64,000 bases of DNA from Chinchilla lanigera. Lineage: Eukaryota > Chordata > Mammalia > Rodentia > Chinchillidae. The notes beneath the pieces are model-generated. The model saw only the letters and a program-made list of their open reading frames with translations, did not search any database and had not been told where the DNA came from. A program made the translations under genes and the position numbers. The stretch lies in the NCBI RefSeq assembly GCF_000276665.1, contig NW_004955463.1, positions 14,133,325-14,197,324 of the forward strand, in the 5' to 3' direction. Of the stretch, positions 43,550 to 53,799 are shown in pieces; positions within the stretch are counted from its first letter, which is position 1, and every line of letters begins with the position of its first letter.

Positions 43550-43554
<5 letters not shown>
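42999..43554. other. Unassigned sequence
   Basis: No repeat or gene recognised. Confidence 0.35.
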
Positions 43555-43604
<50 letters not shown>

Positions 43605-43610
43605 TGTGAC
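43554..43610 (+). repeat. (GT)n microsatellite
   Basis: About 25 GT units with one break (GTGTGTGGTGTGTG). Confidence 0.97.
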
Positions 43611-43639
43611 CCCTGCAGTTCAGCAGCCACTGCCCTCGG

Positions 43640-43735
43640 GGTGTATTCGTATTTCTTGCTGCACTTCGTGGCTGGCACGCAGTAGATGTTCCATAAATGA
43701 CTTTGTGGGGTAGATGAATAACGAATGAGTGAGTT
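43640..43735 (+). mobile_element. L2/MIR 3'-end-like fragment
   Basis: GTGGCTGGCACGCAGTAGAT, GTTCCATAAATGACTTTG and GAATAACGAATGAGTGAGT match the terminal section shared by L2 and MIR3. Confidence 0.5.
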
Positions 43736-43799
43736 AAGACTAGACCTTGAAGAATGTGAATATCTTGAAAATATGAAAGAAGGGAGATGGAGCAAACAA

Positions 43800-44500
43800 G
43801 AGCCTCCCTCCCAGATTAACATTATGATTTATTGACCTTTCTTAATAGCAGCATTAAGTTAGACCTTACAGGAGGACATTAAGTCTGAGTGATGATGGGT
43901 TGTTTTAGTTAATTAAATTGAATGTATTTATTTACCACTTGTTTCCATTAGCATAGTGGCCCCATATTGCTACGTTCTAATTGCTCAAGCACTTCCCAGG
44001 AGGCCAATCTACCCTGTGAGATTCTATCAGCAAGACTGGGAAGGGCGCTGTCCCTCTCCGGGGCAGGGATTTGGTGACGAGTCTCCCAGGAGATAGAAGC
44101 CCTGAATCTCAGCTATTAGCTAATTAGGTGCTGGGTAATGCGGGCTTAAAGGGCCAAGCGAGAGGGATTCTCATGGATGCCTAATGGTTAGGAGTTGATT
44201 TATTAGGTGGCACTGAATCTACATGCAAGATGGAGCCCTGGTAGTCAGGCACAGTGGATTTGTGCAGGCAGATGGATGGGCAACTTCTTCAGAGACATCT
44301 CTGAACTTTCCCCAGCCTACCCAAGTGATGGAGACCACTATGGAGCAGCTCTGAGCAGGAATTAATATTAACCAATTGGCATTTCATGTTTACTTGTGAG
44401 TCACTAGTCCCTACTGAGGCCTGTAATGGTGGGTGAAGCCATGAGGCCTCAGAGGACAAGGCCACGGCTGAGGACTTCTGGCTCCAACTCCAATTAACTA
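43800..44500. promoter_or_regulatory. Candidate conserved enhancer-like region
   Basis: A repeat-free 700-bp stretch dense in TAAT/ATTA homeodomain-type words: TTAGTTAATTAAATTG, GTTTCCATTAGCATAGTGG, TTCTAATTGCTCAAG, CTATTAGCTAATTAGGTG, GGGTAATGCGGGC, GATTTATTAGGTGG, ATTAATATTAACCAATTGG. It has almost no open reading frame and no repeat signature. Such texture is typical of vertebrate developmental enhancers. This is inference. No target gene is visible in the window. Confidence 0.35.
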
Positions 44501-45055
44501 AAAGGAGACTATAGCTGCAGGCATCTTACTCCTGCAGTGAAGGCCTTCCTGGAGTCAACTTAGTTCTCCTAAATTAACATAAGTATTATTTGGAGAATCC
44601 TGTAAAGGGTTTCCCAAGTCTTGTTCAGATTCCTGCATTTTTCTTCAGTATCCCCCTGCTTTATTTAAAAACCTAATAAATATGGGCCACCCAGGAAAGT
44701 CTTGGTTTTAACTCAGAGAGTCTTAATGCAGAGAGTCTTAACCCAGAGAATCTTATTTTAGTAATAGAATTGGACCCTCCTGTAGCCCTAAAATCATTTC
44801 AGTTATCTCGTTTATGTAAGCATTCGCTGTCCACTCATTTGGGAGATTGCAGGCCTGATCAGCCCAGTTACTAAGTGATAATGTTAACCCGATACCCAAG
44901 ATGGGCTTACTCACAAAGATGGGCCCTGGAAGGCATGTGGCCTGGCGGGGGGAGGCATCCTGCCTGCCCTCTTCTTGTGTGTTGCAACATCACTTTACAC
45001 AGTGCTCCCTCAAAGCAGATGTCACCTTTCCATCCTTAAAATGCCCTGCACTGAC
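44501..45055. other. Unassigned sequence with a short tandem triplet
   Basis: An AGAGAGTCTTAA-type 15-bp unit occurs three times in a row at about 44714-44760. No gene recognised. Confidence 0.45.
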
Positions 45056-45059
45056 TCCG

Positions 45060-45215
45060 GCTGAGTTAGTCCTTACAACATTGGAGGCAGGTGCTAAGAA
45101 TCCGCTTCTTTTACAGCTGAGGAAACTGAGGCACACACAGAAGTTAAATAACTTGCCCAAGTTATTTAGTGGTTAGTAAGAGGCATAGCTCTAGAACTCA
45201 AACCTTAGCAATCTG
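45060..45215 (-). mobile_element. MIR SINE, antisense
   Basis: CAGCTGAGGAAACTGAGGCA, CACAGAAGTTAAATAACTTG, CCCAAGTTATTTAGTGGTTA, GCTCTAGAACTCAAACCTTA. Textbook antisense MIR core. Confidence 0.92.
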
Positions 45216-45793
45216 GCCTCAACAACCTGCTATTAACCGCTGTGTCATTGGCAGATGAATAGAATTAAGACCTAAATGACTTAGTTTGCCTTTGTTTGGG
45301 TTTTGTGTCCAGTTTGGCTGGCCTTCCATGTTCTCTTCCCTCAAGACCCTGGAATCTTACCCTCCTGCCTCCTAAGTCTCTAAATTAATCTTGCCTGAGG
45401 TCTTTCATTTATATTAAAGTGTAAATGATTGTCAATCCTTCAAAGCCTGACTTCCCTGGGAAAACTTATTGGTAGGGTTCCAAATGTTAAACTGAAGGGA
45501 TGTAGCATCAAAGGAGGGATCTGAAGCAACTTCTGGGGTAACTGGTAGGGCACATATTTAGTGGGTTTATGGTCACACTGTACAGATGGGCAGGTAGGCA
45601 AGTGCTCTCTCATTGGGGGCATGGCCTCTGAGAAGCGAGGGCTCCACAGAAGCTCAGCTGCTCACCACGAGCATTTGCAGTCTCTGCTGGCAGGGAGGGA
45701 GCCTGCAGGGACCTCGTGGGACAGAGCAGCTCCCAGCCCTGAGACTCCACCATTAGAAAGCCTGGTACCCAGTGACAGCACATTCACAGTTTG
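45216..45793. other. Unassigned sequence
   Basis: No element or gene recognised. Confidence 0.35.
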
Positions 45794-45794
45794 T

Positions 45795-45963
45795 TTGTAT
45801 TTGTATATTTATTTGTCTTTTTGAGACAGGGTCTCTATGCAGTTCAGGCTGGCCTTGAGCTCACTTTGTAGCCCAGGCTGGCCTTGAACTCATAGCGATC
45901 TGATGCCCCTGCCTCAGCCTCCCAAGTGCTGGGATTACAGGCGTGTGCCACCATGCCTGGCTA
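45795..45963 (-). mobile_element. B1 SINE with internal duplication
   Basis: GAGACAGGGTCTCTATGCAG, half-repeats TTCAGGCTGGCCTTGAGCTC / AGCCCAGGCTGGCCTTGAAC, GTGCTGGGATTACAGGCGTG. ACATTCACAGTTT at 45780 and 45964 is the target duplication. Confidence 0.95.
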
Positions 45964-45976
45964 CATTCACAGTTTA

Positions 45977-47895
45977 AAATATTTGATATGGGTGCTCGGA
46001 TGTCATTTCCTGCAGTTGGGATCCAAGGGGGGACAGGGACCCCTGCTGACAGGAGGGGCCTCTTACTGGGGAGAACAGAGAAGCCCCTGAGGGGTCACTG
46101 GCTGTCTAGTGCCTCACTGACCTCGTACCCATGGCCTGCAGCGCAGGGGCTTTGGTGGAGTCTTGGGGAGTCCAGGGCTGCAGGCAGGGGCCACAGAGAT
46201 TTCTGAGGTGCCCTTTATAAGGGACGCAGGCCTCCCTGCCCTCTGTGGCTTGTGTGATCTTTATAGGCCATGACCAATGGCTCAAGGCCTGGGCTGGCAG
46301 CCGCAAGCCTTCATCCTAGGCAGGAATTCTAATTTAACTGGGACTCTCGAATCTCACTTACAAAGAGCTCAGCAGCAGACCCTGTTTGGTGGCCCTATTT
46401 GGCTGGTCACACTCTTAACGCCACCCACGGAGATGTGCATGCCTGGAGCCCCGGCCTCACTTGGCGGTGACTGCTGAGGGTCAGGGCCTAGTGCCGGCCC
46501 TTCCTGTGAGCCTGAGTTTTGGTTCCAACAGATCTGCAGAGAAAACACATCACGAGGGCCTCAGGGGCTTGGCATGTGATCTGTGTCCCATTCCTCTCCT
46601 TTCTTCACAACAGGCTGAATAACTTCAGGCGTTCAGGGATCCAGGGATACAGGCAGGTGGGACCCTCTTGTCCAGGTTTCTCCATGGGACCAGCAGGAGG
46701 GGTTTCACTTGGGTACCCTCTGCAGGGATGGAGGACAGAGCATTCCCCACAGAGCTGTGTCTGAGGGACAGTGGGGTTTGTGGAGGTGCTGAGGAAGCCC
46801 CAGGGATTTGCACGTATTAAATAAAACAAGGGGTTTATCAGCACGTTAGGCGTCTTTCATTCCCCAAACTCATCTTCGGATGACTCCTAAATCAGAGAGC
46901 TGGAATCACTCTGCTACCTTCCCACTCCTGACATGTGGGGTATCGGCTGCTGCTTGTTTCCCTCTTTGAACTGTGTGCACTTGAGTCTGATTTCCGCAGT
47001 ACAACATGCGAATGAGAGTGATCCGGTGGATGGTGGCAGGGAGGGGTGGCTTTGCCTGAAGTTATGCCAACTTTACTCCCCCATTCCCTACTCCCACACT
47101 GACCCCAGGAGCTTCTGCTGTGGTCACTGCCTCTACCCCAGCTCAGCCCAGGCCTGGATCCCCATTTCTGTGAGGGTCACCGAGTCCAGTGGGAACAGGC
47201 TGAAGGTCTGGGGTGAGGGAGGGGACTGGTGCCAGGTTTGGGCACTGAGGGGCTACACCAGCATCGGCTTGCACCCCAGCAGGCTCTACTGTGTGGCAGG
47301 GAGACACCCACGCCCCTAGACCGCCGGGAGGCAGCTTGCTGGCCTTGGCAGGAAGGAGGGCTGAGTCGGCCTTTTGCGGAACATGAATGCTCAATACAGC
47401 TGCCTGAGACCGGCCTACTTCTTCACAAATCCAAGAAAGAAGCGACCTGCTGGCCAACACTCTCCGCCCCTCACCGAACCTCAGAGCCCAAGAAACTTGA
47501 AGACTGCTTAAATCAGTAAGTGGGGGCTCCCCAGCTCCAGAACTGGCTGCAGATGGAAGCAGAGCCTGGCAGGAAGGACAGAAAGAAAACCCAGAAAGCA
47601 GCCTGCTCTGTTGGAAAAGAAAAGGTCTGCTATTAACAAACCTTTGGGGAAGATTCCTGTAAACTCTGTTAGGGAGGCGCTGGGCATGTCTGCTGCGAGT
47701 GTCCAGCAGCGAGGAGGAAAGAAGAGTGGCGTATTCAGCCCCGCAGAGGGGGTCATCTGCCGGAGCTCTCCCCACCCTTTGTCAACACAGTGCTGGGCTC
47801 CGCCCTTGGCCTCCCAAGCCCACACCTGGATTGATCCTGACTTGGTCCTTTGTTCAAAATATACTGTCCCCATCCTCCCCCAGCCCTGTCACAAG
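45977..47895. other. Unassigned, GC-rich single-copy-looking sequence
   Basis: No repeat recognised over 1.9 kb. It holds the longest gap-free frame in the window (210 codons, minus, 47143-47775), overlapped by frames of 128, 121, 106 and 96 codons. None has a recognisable domain, so no gene is called. Confidence 0.4.
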
Positions 47896-47899
47896 CCAC

Positions 47900-48100
47900 A
47901 GTGTCTTCTTTCCTCCCCTCCGTGTGTCTAGATCCTACACGTCTCTAGACCTGACCCCGGTCCCATGACTTCCTCAAAGATTTCTCTTGCTCAGTCTGAT
48001 CGCTCTCTTCTTGGAACTCTTGTCACTCTGGAGTCAGTCCCACACACACTGTTAGCACTTAATTTTTCTCTACTGTTTCATGAAAATTAAGCTCTGTTTC
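47900..48100 (+). mobile_element. L2-like fragment
   Basis: CATGACTTCCTCAAAGATTT … GGAACTCTTGTCACTCTGG … GTTAGCACTTAATTTTTCTC resembles the 3' part of L2. Tentative. Confidence 0.35.
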
Positions 48101-48535
48101 ACTAGCCCGTCATCACTTGGCGAGCACAGCTTGCTTGCATGCTGGGAATAGGCTTGTAAGTACCGATGGACAATGGATTCCTGCACAGAAGGTGAATTCT
48201 ACCAGCTTGCAAAGACTGGCCAGCGTGCTCATTTTCCAGGGACAACCAGCCCACAAGTTCATTGGAAGGAGGGTCACTGGTCCCGAGATTTGGAGGTGAG
48301 GCCCTGGCAGGAGAACTGGAGTGATGGATATGTGCTTTTTGGGTAGAACTTGGAGGGTGAAGTTGTGTAGCTCCTTACCAATCCTAAGGGGCCACTGGCA
48401 GCCTTATGAGAGGATTTGTCAGGAGGTGAGTGGACAAGACTTTGCCTCAGCATTCAGGGCACAGAGTCCTCATCTGTATGAGTATTTTGAGCAGGTGATG
48501 CCTAGCATCCTACTGTGTGGATCAGCCTGTGTTGT
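48101..48535. other. Unassigned sequence
   Basis: No element or gene recognised. Confidence 0.35.
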
Positions 48536-48539
48536 CACA

Positions 48540-48783
48540 GGGAGGTGGCTGGGCCTTACTAGGTGGGGCTTGGTGGAGGAAGCCAAGTCACTGGAGGTGT
48601 GTTCTTGAAGGGGAGGCTGGCACCAGACCTGTTCTCCCTTCTTGCTTCTCTGCTGCCACAAGGTGAACAGGCCTCCTCCATCACATGCTCTTGCCGTGAT
48701 GTACTGTGCTGCCACAGGCCCAAAGCAACTCAGTCAAAAGACTGAAAGTGTGAGCCGAAAGAAAGCTTTTCCCTTATTAAGTT
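48540..48783 (+). mobile_element. MaLR LTR (left part), split by the ERVL provirus
   Basis: GGTGGGGCTTGGTGGAGGAA, CTGCTGCCACAAGGTGAACA, CCACAGGCCCAAAGCAACT, CTTTTCCCTTATTAAGTT. The LTR continues on the far side of the provirus at 54077 (AAGTTGATTATCTGAGATAT). Confidence 0.88.
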
Positions 48784-49244
48784 TGCATCAGGCAGTGCTT
48801 GCTAAAGAAGCAGATTTAATGCTCGATATATAAATATATAAGAATTTACAAGATTGCTTTACAGTGGCCACCCACAGAGTCAGGTGTAGAGGGGAGCACA
48901 GGGCTATCTGTGCACTAGGGGTCCGAAGGATCCAATTGAAGGCCTGCAGCTCACTGCTGTGTCCTGTGTGAGTGTGTATCAGGAGGCTGCAGGGTCTGTG
49001 CTGGACATCAGATGACTCCCACAGTGAAGGTGAAGCCTGGAGTCCTCTGAAGAAACAGAAGCAGCCTTCCTTCTTCATTTCCCTGTTATGCCATTTAGGC
49101 AGCAAGCCCATTGCTGGGATTTACTCACACCCAGCAAATCCCAGCAACTCTTCAGTGAATCCCCTCAGCCACACCCAGAACTATGCTGATCCAATTCAGT
49201 TGGGCAGTTCTTACTCAAATTTATGCAATCAATTAACTATCACA
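48784..49244 (-). mobile_element. 3' LTR of the ERVL provirus
   Basis: On the minus strand it starts TGATAGTTAATTGATTGC and ends near CTGCCTGATGCA. It shares with 53812-54076 the long blocks CTGGAGTCCTCTGAAGAAAC, TCTTCAGTGAATCCCCTCAG and CCACACCCAGAACTATGCTG (plus strand). It is about 460 bp, longer than the 5' copy. The 3' section has AT-rich TATAAATATATAAG and GAGCATTAAAT, a possible polyadenylation region. Confidence 0.88.
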
Positions 49245-49262
49245 ATCCACCCCTCAATTTGA
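49245..49262 (-). other. Polypurine tract
   Basis: On the minus strand AAATTGAGGGGTGGATTG directly precedes the TGATAG start of the 3' LTR. This is the expected site and composition for the plus-strand primer of reverse transcription, and it fixes the provirus orientation. Confidence 0.8.
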
Positions 49263-49600
49263 TAGCCAAATTTCTTTAAACTGTAGTCTCCAAATACAAA
49301 GACAAGTTCATAATTACACCTAACATGTTATAACTATTGTGTAGACAAATGGAAACGCACTAATTCCTTCCCAGAATAGAAGAGAAATTTCCTTTGGGTG
49401 ATACTTACTCCTAACATTCCTACATTGAATATTATAACATAGGCCTAGCAATACTGAAGGAACAATATTAAGCCTGTCAACATTATATTACATAGTAAGC
49501 ATATTAGGTGAGAACTACTGTTTTTGTAGCTGATCACAGGGTCATAGCTGGTGTTTAGAACTAACTTCTACTATCCATTCTGTATTCTTAAGGGGTCTCC
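49263..49600 (-). other. Decayed provirus interior
   Basis: AT-rich sequence between dUTPase remnant and the 3' LTR. No env-like frame is recognisable, in keeping with ERVL, which generally lacks env. Confidence 0.45.
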
Positions 49601-49603
49601 TGC

Positions 49604-49768
49604 GCTCCAAGTGTATTCTTGCTGTCCTCCCTTGTGGAATAAATAGTCCAATTTCCCTAGATAGTCTAGGTCTATCAGCTTAGCCAACAGTATAACTCCC
49701 TTTTTAGTTTGTTTTCTCAGAGTCATTAGGAGACCAAAATGAGGGAAGTCATAGCTTCCAGTTCAGTG
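49604..49768 (-). pseudogene. dUTPase-domain remnant of the ERVL pol
   Basis: On the minus strand a frame reads …TGSYDF… (like dUTPase motif 1, A/T-G-x-x-G-Y-D) and, after a short gap, GVILLAKLIDLDYLGKLDYL followed by HKGGQQEYTW. The G-V-I/L-A-x-x-I-D-x-D-Y-x-G arrangement is that of dUTPase motif 3 and following strand. The middle motif 2 region is missing. In ERVL this domain lies after integrase, matching its position here. Non-functional. It also supports class III assignment. Confidence 0.65.
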
Positions 49769-49778
49769 GTATCAGTTT

Positions 49779-50276
49779 TTTTTTTTTATTTTAAAGAGAA
49801 AAAAAAAAACCAGTAACAAAATAAAAAATAACAAAGACAAAAACAAAATAACACGAAAACAATAAAAACTATACAGGATTTCAAAACAAGATGATAGGAA
49901 TTAACAACGGTTGTTATATTATGTATTGTTATCTTCAGTGAAGTTGCTCAGATTACCAGATATAAGAATGCAAAGTTGACAATGAAAGAGAATAAAAAGT
50001 AATAATAAAAAATTAGAAATGATACAGAGTTTCACTAAACAAGAGAGTAGGAATTCAACAATGGTTGTTATATTGCATATTATTGTCTTCAAATTAGTTG
50101 TTCAGATTAGTTGTTCAGATTATAAGCATGCAAAATTGGTCAAGAAAAAAATTCAAGCATTAACTGTTCCTTTCAGTAAACCAATAGACATTAGCAGTAC
50201 AATTATCCCAGCTATCTTTGTATATACATATATATTTTTTCCCTTCCTTTCTTCTTTTTTTTCTTCTTTTCCTCAT
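49779..50276. repeat. AT-rich diverged tandem duplication next to the gap
   Basis: Two units of roughly 150 bp, about 49871-50020 and 50022-50160, share TAGGAATT(a/c)AACAA(c/t)GGTTGTTATATT…, TTGTCTTC/TTATCTTC and CAGATTA…GCAAA. A 15-bp subrepeat TTAGTTGTTCAGA is doubled in the second. Origin unknown: possibly an insertion in the provirus or AT-rich LINE. Pyrimidine-rich sequence leads into the gap. Confidence 0.6.
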
Positions 50277-51131
50277 NNNNNNNNNNNNNNNNNNNNNNNN
50301 NNNNNNNNNNNNNNNNNNNNNNNNNNNNNNNNNNNNNNNNNNNNNNNNNNNNNNNNNNNNNNNNNNNNNNNNNNNNNNNNNNNNNNNNNNNNNNNNNNNN
50401 NNNNNNNNNNNNNNNNNNNNNNNNNNNNNNNNNNNNNNNNNNNNNNNNNNNNNNNNNNNNNNNNNNNNNNNNNNNNNNNNNNNNNNNNNNNNNNNNNNNN
50501 NNNNNNNNNNNNNNNNNNNNNNNNNNNNNNNNNNNNNNNNNNNNNNNNNNNNNNNNNNNNNNNNNNNNNNNNNNNNNNNNNNNNNNNNNNNNNNNNNNNN
50601 NNNNNNNNNNNNNNNNNNNNNNNNNNNNNNNNNNNNNNNNNNNNNNNNNNNNNNNNNNNNNNNNNNNNNNNNNNNNNNNNNNNNNNNNNNNNNNNNNNNN
50701 NNNNNNNNNNNNNNNNNNNNNNNNNNNNNNNNNNNNNNNNNNNNNNNNNNNNNNNNNNNNNNNNNNNNNNNNNNNNNNNNNNNNNNNNNNNNNNNNNNNN
50801 NNNNNNNNNNNNNNNNNNNNNNNNNNNNNNNNNNNNNNNNNNNNNNNNNNNNNNNNNNNNNNNNNNNNNNNNNNNNNNNNNNNNNNNNNNNNNNNNNNNN
50901 NNNNNNNNNNNNNNNNNNNNNNNNNNNNNNNNNNNNNNNNNNNNNNNNNNNNNNNNNNNNNNNNNNNNNNNNNNNNNNNNNNNNNNNNNNNNNNNNNNNN
51001 NNNNNNNNNNNNNNNNNNNNNNNNNNNNNNNNNNNNNNNNNNNNNNNNNNNNNNNNNNNNNNNNNNNNNNNNNNNNNNNNNNNNNNNNNNNNNNNNNNNN
51101 NNNNNNNNNNNNNNNNNNNNNNNNNNNNNNN
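50277..51131. other. Assembly gap (855 N)
   Basis: Unresolved bases inside the provirus, between integrase and the dUTPase side. Frames crossing it are meaningless. Confidence 1.
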
Positions 51132-51600
51132 ATGGTGGATAAGGCATTCTGTGAGTCCACGGATGGTAGTTTTGGCAGAAACATTATCTGCAGGGAAGGC
51201 AAATCTCTACCTGAAATAAGTGCCTATGCCAGTAAAGAAAAAGATCAGTTCTTTCCATGACTGAAGTGGTCCAAATCAACCTGCCACTAGGTCACAGGTT
51301 GATCACCCTGGGGAGAGGTGCCATTTCAGGTACTTGGTGTTGGCTTCTGCTGCATATTGGGCATTCAGTGGCTGTAGCCAGATCAGCCTGCTGAGTGGCC
51401 GTCCACGTTGCTGAGCCCATGCATAACCTCCATCCCTGCCACCATGGCCACTCTCTTTATGAGCCCATTGGGCAATGACAGGGGTGGCTGAAGAAAGGGG
51501 TTGACTGCTATCCACAGAATGAGTCATCTTATCCATTTGATTGTTAAATTCCTTTTCTGCTAAGGTTACTTTTTGGTGATTGTTTACATGGGACACAAAT
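51132..51600 (-). pseudogene. pol: Integrase remnant of the ERVL pol
   Basis: Minus frame over 51303-51653 reads …WAHKESGHGGRDGGYAW…, whose H-x4-H spacing is the start of the HHCC zinc finger of retroviral integrase. After a frameshift the C-x2-C (ECPIC) half is read in another frame at about 51355-51375. The catalytic core continues toward the gap with several stops. Decayed. Confidence 0.8.
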
Positions 51601-51935
51601 ATTTTTACATTGTTTGCCCATATGGGAGGTCTATTCACATACCTCTTCCCCAAATATCTTTGTCACCAATATTCTTATTGTGTTTCTTCTAAGTTCCTGA
51701 CCCTTTGGCCAGATATTGGCTGCAGCCTATGTGTAAGTATACAGTCACACATCTGGCCATTTTTCCTTCCAGGCAAAATGTACTACCAAGTGCACTGCCC
51801 AAATACCCACTGTAAAGATTTCCCTTCACCACTGTCCTGTAGGGATTACCTGGAAAGGAGCTATAATGCTGCAGCTGTCCTCTTGTGGGTGGTGCCAGCA
51901 TAGCGTGCAGAACCATCCATTAAACCAGGCCCTAG
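51560..51935 (-). pseudogene. pol: RNase H remnant of the ERVL pol
   Basis: Minus frames of 51689-51916 and 51303-51653 carry pieces of an RNase H domain: DGS-like start (reading MDGSARYAG near 51890), FAWKEKWPDV, GSGTW and the C-terminal SHVNNHQ stretch. Stops and at least two frameshifts separate them. The catalytic acidic set is not intact. Confidence 0.7.
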
Positions 51936-52800
51936 GCTTCTCTTCCTTTGACAGCTGATCATATGGTACACCTCATGAGGTCATGGGTGCATGCTGAGAA
52001 ACAGAACGCAGTATAACAGGAGTAGGAGCCATGGGTATTTGGGCAACTTCTTCATGTCATTTATACCCTCTAAGCCTGCTCTAGTTAGATTGCATATATA
52101 GTTTCCATTGAATGATAAACTGTTGCTGTGTGCCTCCAACCTTATGACTTGGTGGATCAGATAATACCCAGCTTGTAATAGGCAATTAAAGTTGCGAAGT
52201 AATCTGGTGGATCCCATGGTAAAACATTCAGTTTCCACTAAGGCCCAGTAGCAGGCCAAAGGCTGTTTTTTAAGGGGAGAATAATTATCTGCAGATAATA
52301 GCAGAGCCTTGCTCCAAAAACCCAAAGTCCTCTGCTGTAATTCACCTATGGGGCCTGCCAGAGACTCCAAATAGCATCTCTATCTGCCACTGACACTTCA
52401 AGTACCATTGGATCTGCTGGATCATATGGCCCAGGGGGCAGAGCAGCCTGCATAGCAGCCTGGACCTGTTGCAGAGCTTTTTCTTGCTCTGGGTCCCAGT
52501 CAAAACTAGTGGCTTTTTGAGTCACTCAGTAAATGGGCTAGAGTAAAACACCTAAGAGTAAACACACCTAGAGTAAAACACCTAACCAGGAATATGTTGC
52601 CTCCAAAATCCAAATAGGCCCACTGGGCATTGTGCCTCTTTTTTTGGTTATATGGGGAAGCAGATGTAAGTACTTATCTTTACCTTGGAAGGCATATCTC
52701 TATATGCCCCACTCCACTGGACTCCTGGAAATTTCACTGAGGTAGAAGGACCTTGAACTTTAGTTGGATTTATTTCCCATCCTCTGGCTCTCAAGTGCTT
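51936..52800 (-). pseudogene. pol: RT connection/thumb remnant of the ERVL pol
   Basis: Minus reading gives GFWRQHIPWLG at about 52590-52625 and, further on, ADNYSPLKKQPLACYWALVE in the 129-codon frame at 51981-52370. The latter is typical of the connection region before RNase H. A small direct repeat TAGAGTAAAACACCTAA at 52540 and 52571 marks a local duplication. Stops present. Confidence 0.7.
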
Positions 52801-53110
52801 TACTAACAATCCAGAGTAGTTGCTAACTCCTGCTCACTTGGTCCAATCAGCCTAACATCATTGCTGGCCTTGCCAGCTGAAAGCAAATTGTTTCTGATGG
52901 TCCTTTTGGATAGGTATGGAGAAGAACCATTTGCCAAATCAGTAGCTGCATACCAAGTACCAGGAGATGTGTTAATCTGCTGAAGCAAGGACACCACATC
53001 TGGTATAGCAGCTGCATTTGGAGTCATCACTTGATTCAATTTATAATAACCCACTGTCATTATCCAAGACCCATCTTTCTGCATGGCCAAATAGGAGAGT
53101 TAAATGGAGA
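52800..53110 (-). pseudogene. pol: Reverse transcriptase palm remnant of the ERVL pol
   Basis: A 95-codon minus frame reads KDGSWIMTVGYYKLNQV and then PDVVSLLQQINTSPGTWYA followed by TDLAN, where the D is the motif A aspartate. A frameshift follows. The section between motif A and the motif C (YxDD) region has been lost, so the sequence passes abruptly to LIGPSEQELATTLD. The enzyme is dead. Confidence 0.82.
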
Positions 53111-53523
53111 TATGTGGTGGGAATCACCACCCCTGTGTCCTCCAAGTCCTTAATAGTGGCACTAATCTCTGTAATCCCTCCAGGGATGCTGTATTATGTT
53201 TTGTTTACTATTTTACCAGGAAAAGGCAGCTCTCATAGCTTCTGTTTGGCTTATCCAACCATAATAGCCCTCACACTACAGGTTAAGGAACCAATGTGAA
53301 GATTTTGTCAACTACTAAGTATATCTATTCCAGCTATGCATTCTAGAACAGGAGAAATGACTACACGATAGACTTGAGGACCCACTGGACCCACTGTGAT
53401 CCATTGATTGCCTGATCTCTATAGGCCCCTATTCTTATGGGAAGGCCACAGTGACATTTTAGGTCTCTTGGAATCGGCATTACTTCAGAACCAGTGTCCA
53501 GCAGTCTCCCAAATATCTAATCA
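53111..53523 (-). pseudogene. pol: Protease remnant of the ERVL pol
   Basis: On the minus strand GRLLDTGSEVMPIPRD is read at about 53460-53508. DTGS (53487-53498) is the retropepsin catalytic triad with Asp. Stops follow within the next 50 codons. It lies just upstream of the RT remnant, as expected. Confidence 0.8.
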
Positions 53524-53659
53524 TTGTTAAGATTCCAAGCAAGGCCAGGGATATAGCTCAGTGGCACAGCACCTACCTGGTAAGCACAAGGTCCTGAGTT
53601 TGATTCTTGGTACCTTAAAAAAAAAATGAGATTCCCAATTAGTGAATAAATAAATTAAT
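53524..53659 (+). repeat. ID-containing segment duplicated from 54690-54930
   Basis: This segment shares more than the ID with 54690-54930. The 18-nt left flank TTGTTAAGATTCCAAGCA is identical, and on the right ATGAGATTCCCAA and TAGTGAATAAATAAATTAAT match AATGAGGTTCCCAA and TAGTGAATAAATAAGTTAAT of the other locus, with about 100 nt missing between. It interrupts the provirus between gag tail and protease. Listed also as ID in sense orientation (GGCCAGGGATATAGCTCAG … TTGATTCTTGGTACC, 53542-53616). Confidence 0.75.
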
Positions 53660-53795
53660 AGCACTGTACAGTTACTCTGGCAAAAGGCCTTAGGTCCCTT
53701 TGGGGAAAGGTGGGAGAAAGACTGACCATATACACTTTTAGTAGTGTACCTGGGTCCTTCCCTAGGGGGACCTGGCCTCCCTTTCATTTAAGGTG
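53660..53795 (-). pseudogene. Gag C-terminal / gag-pro junction remnant
   Basis: Minus frame starting at 53787 reads MKGRPGPPREGPRYTTKSVY and is basic and proline-rich, compatible with the tail of a nucleocapsid. The rest of gag and the primer-binding site are absent: this remnant directly abuts the truncated LTR. Confidence 0.45.
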
Positions 53796-53799
53796 TTCT

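Noticed and set aside
47143..47775. 210-codon minus-strand open frame, longest gap-free frame in the window
   Set aside because: GC-rich DNA keeps frames open by chance. Frames of 96-128 codons overlap on the other strand, no domain or signal is recognisable, and there is no sign of splice sites or promoter.
49263..50276. Retroviral env gene upstream of the 3' LTR
   Set aside because: No transmembrane or surface-protein-like frame is recognisable. A dUTPase remnant occupies part of the space, and ERVL elements generally lack env.
50019..51260. Apparent frames of 309-413 codons
   Set aside because: They are open only because they cross 855 unknown bases.
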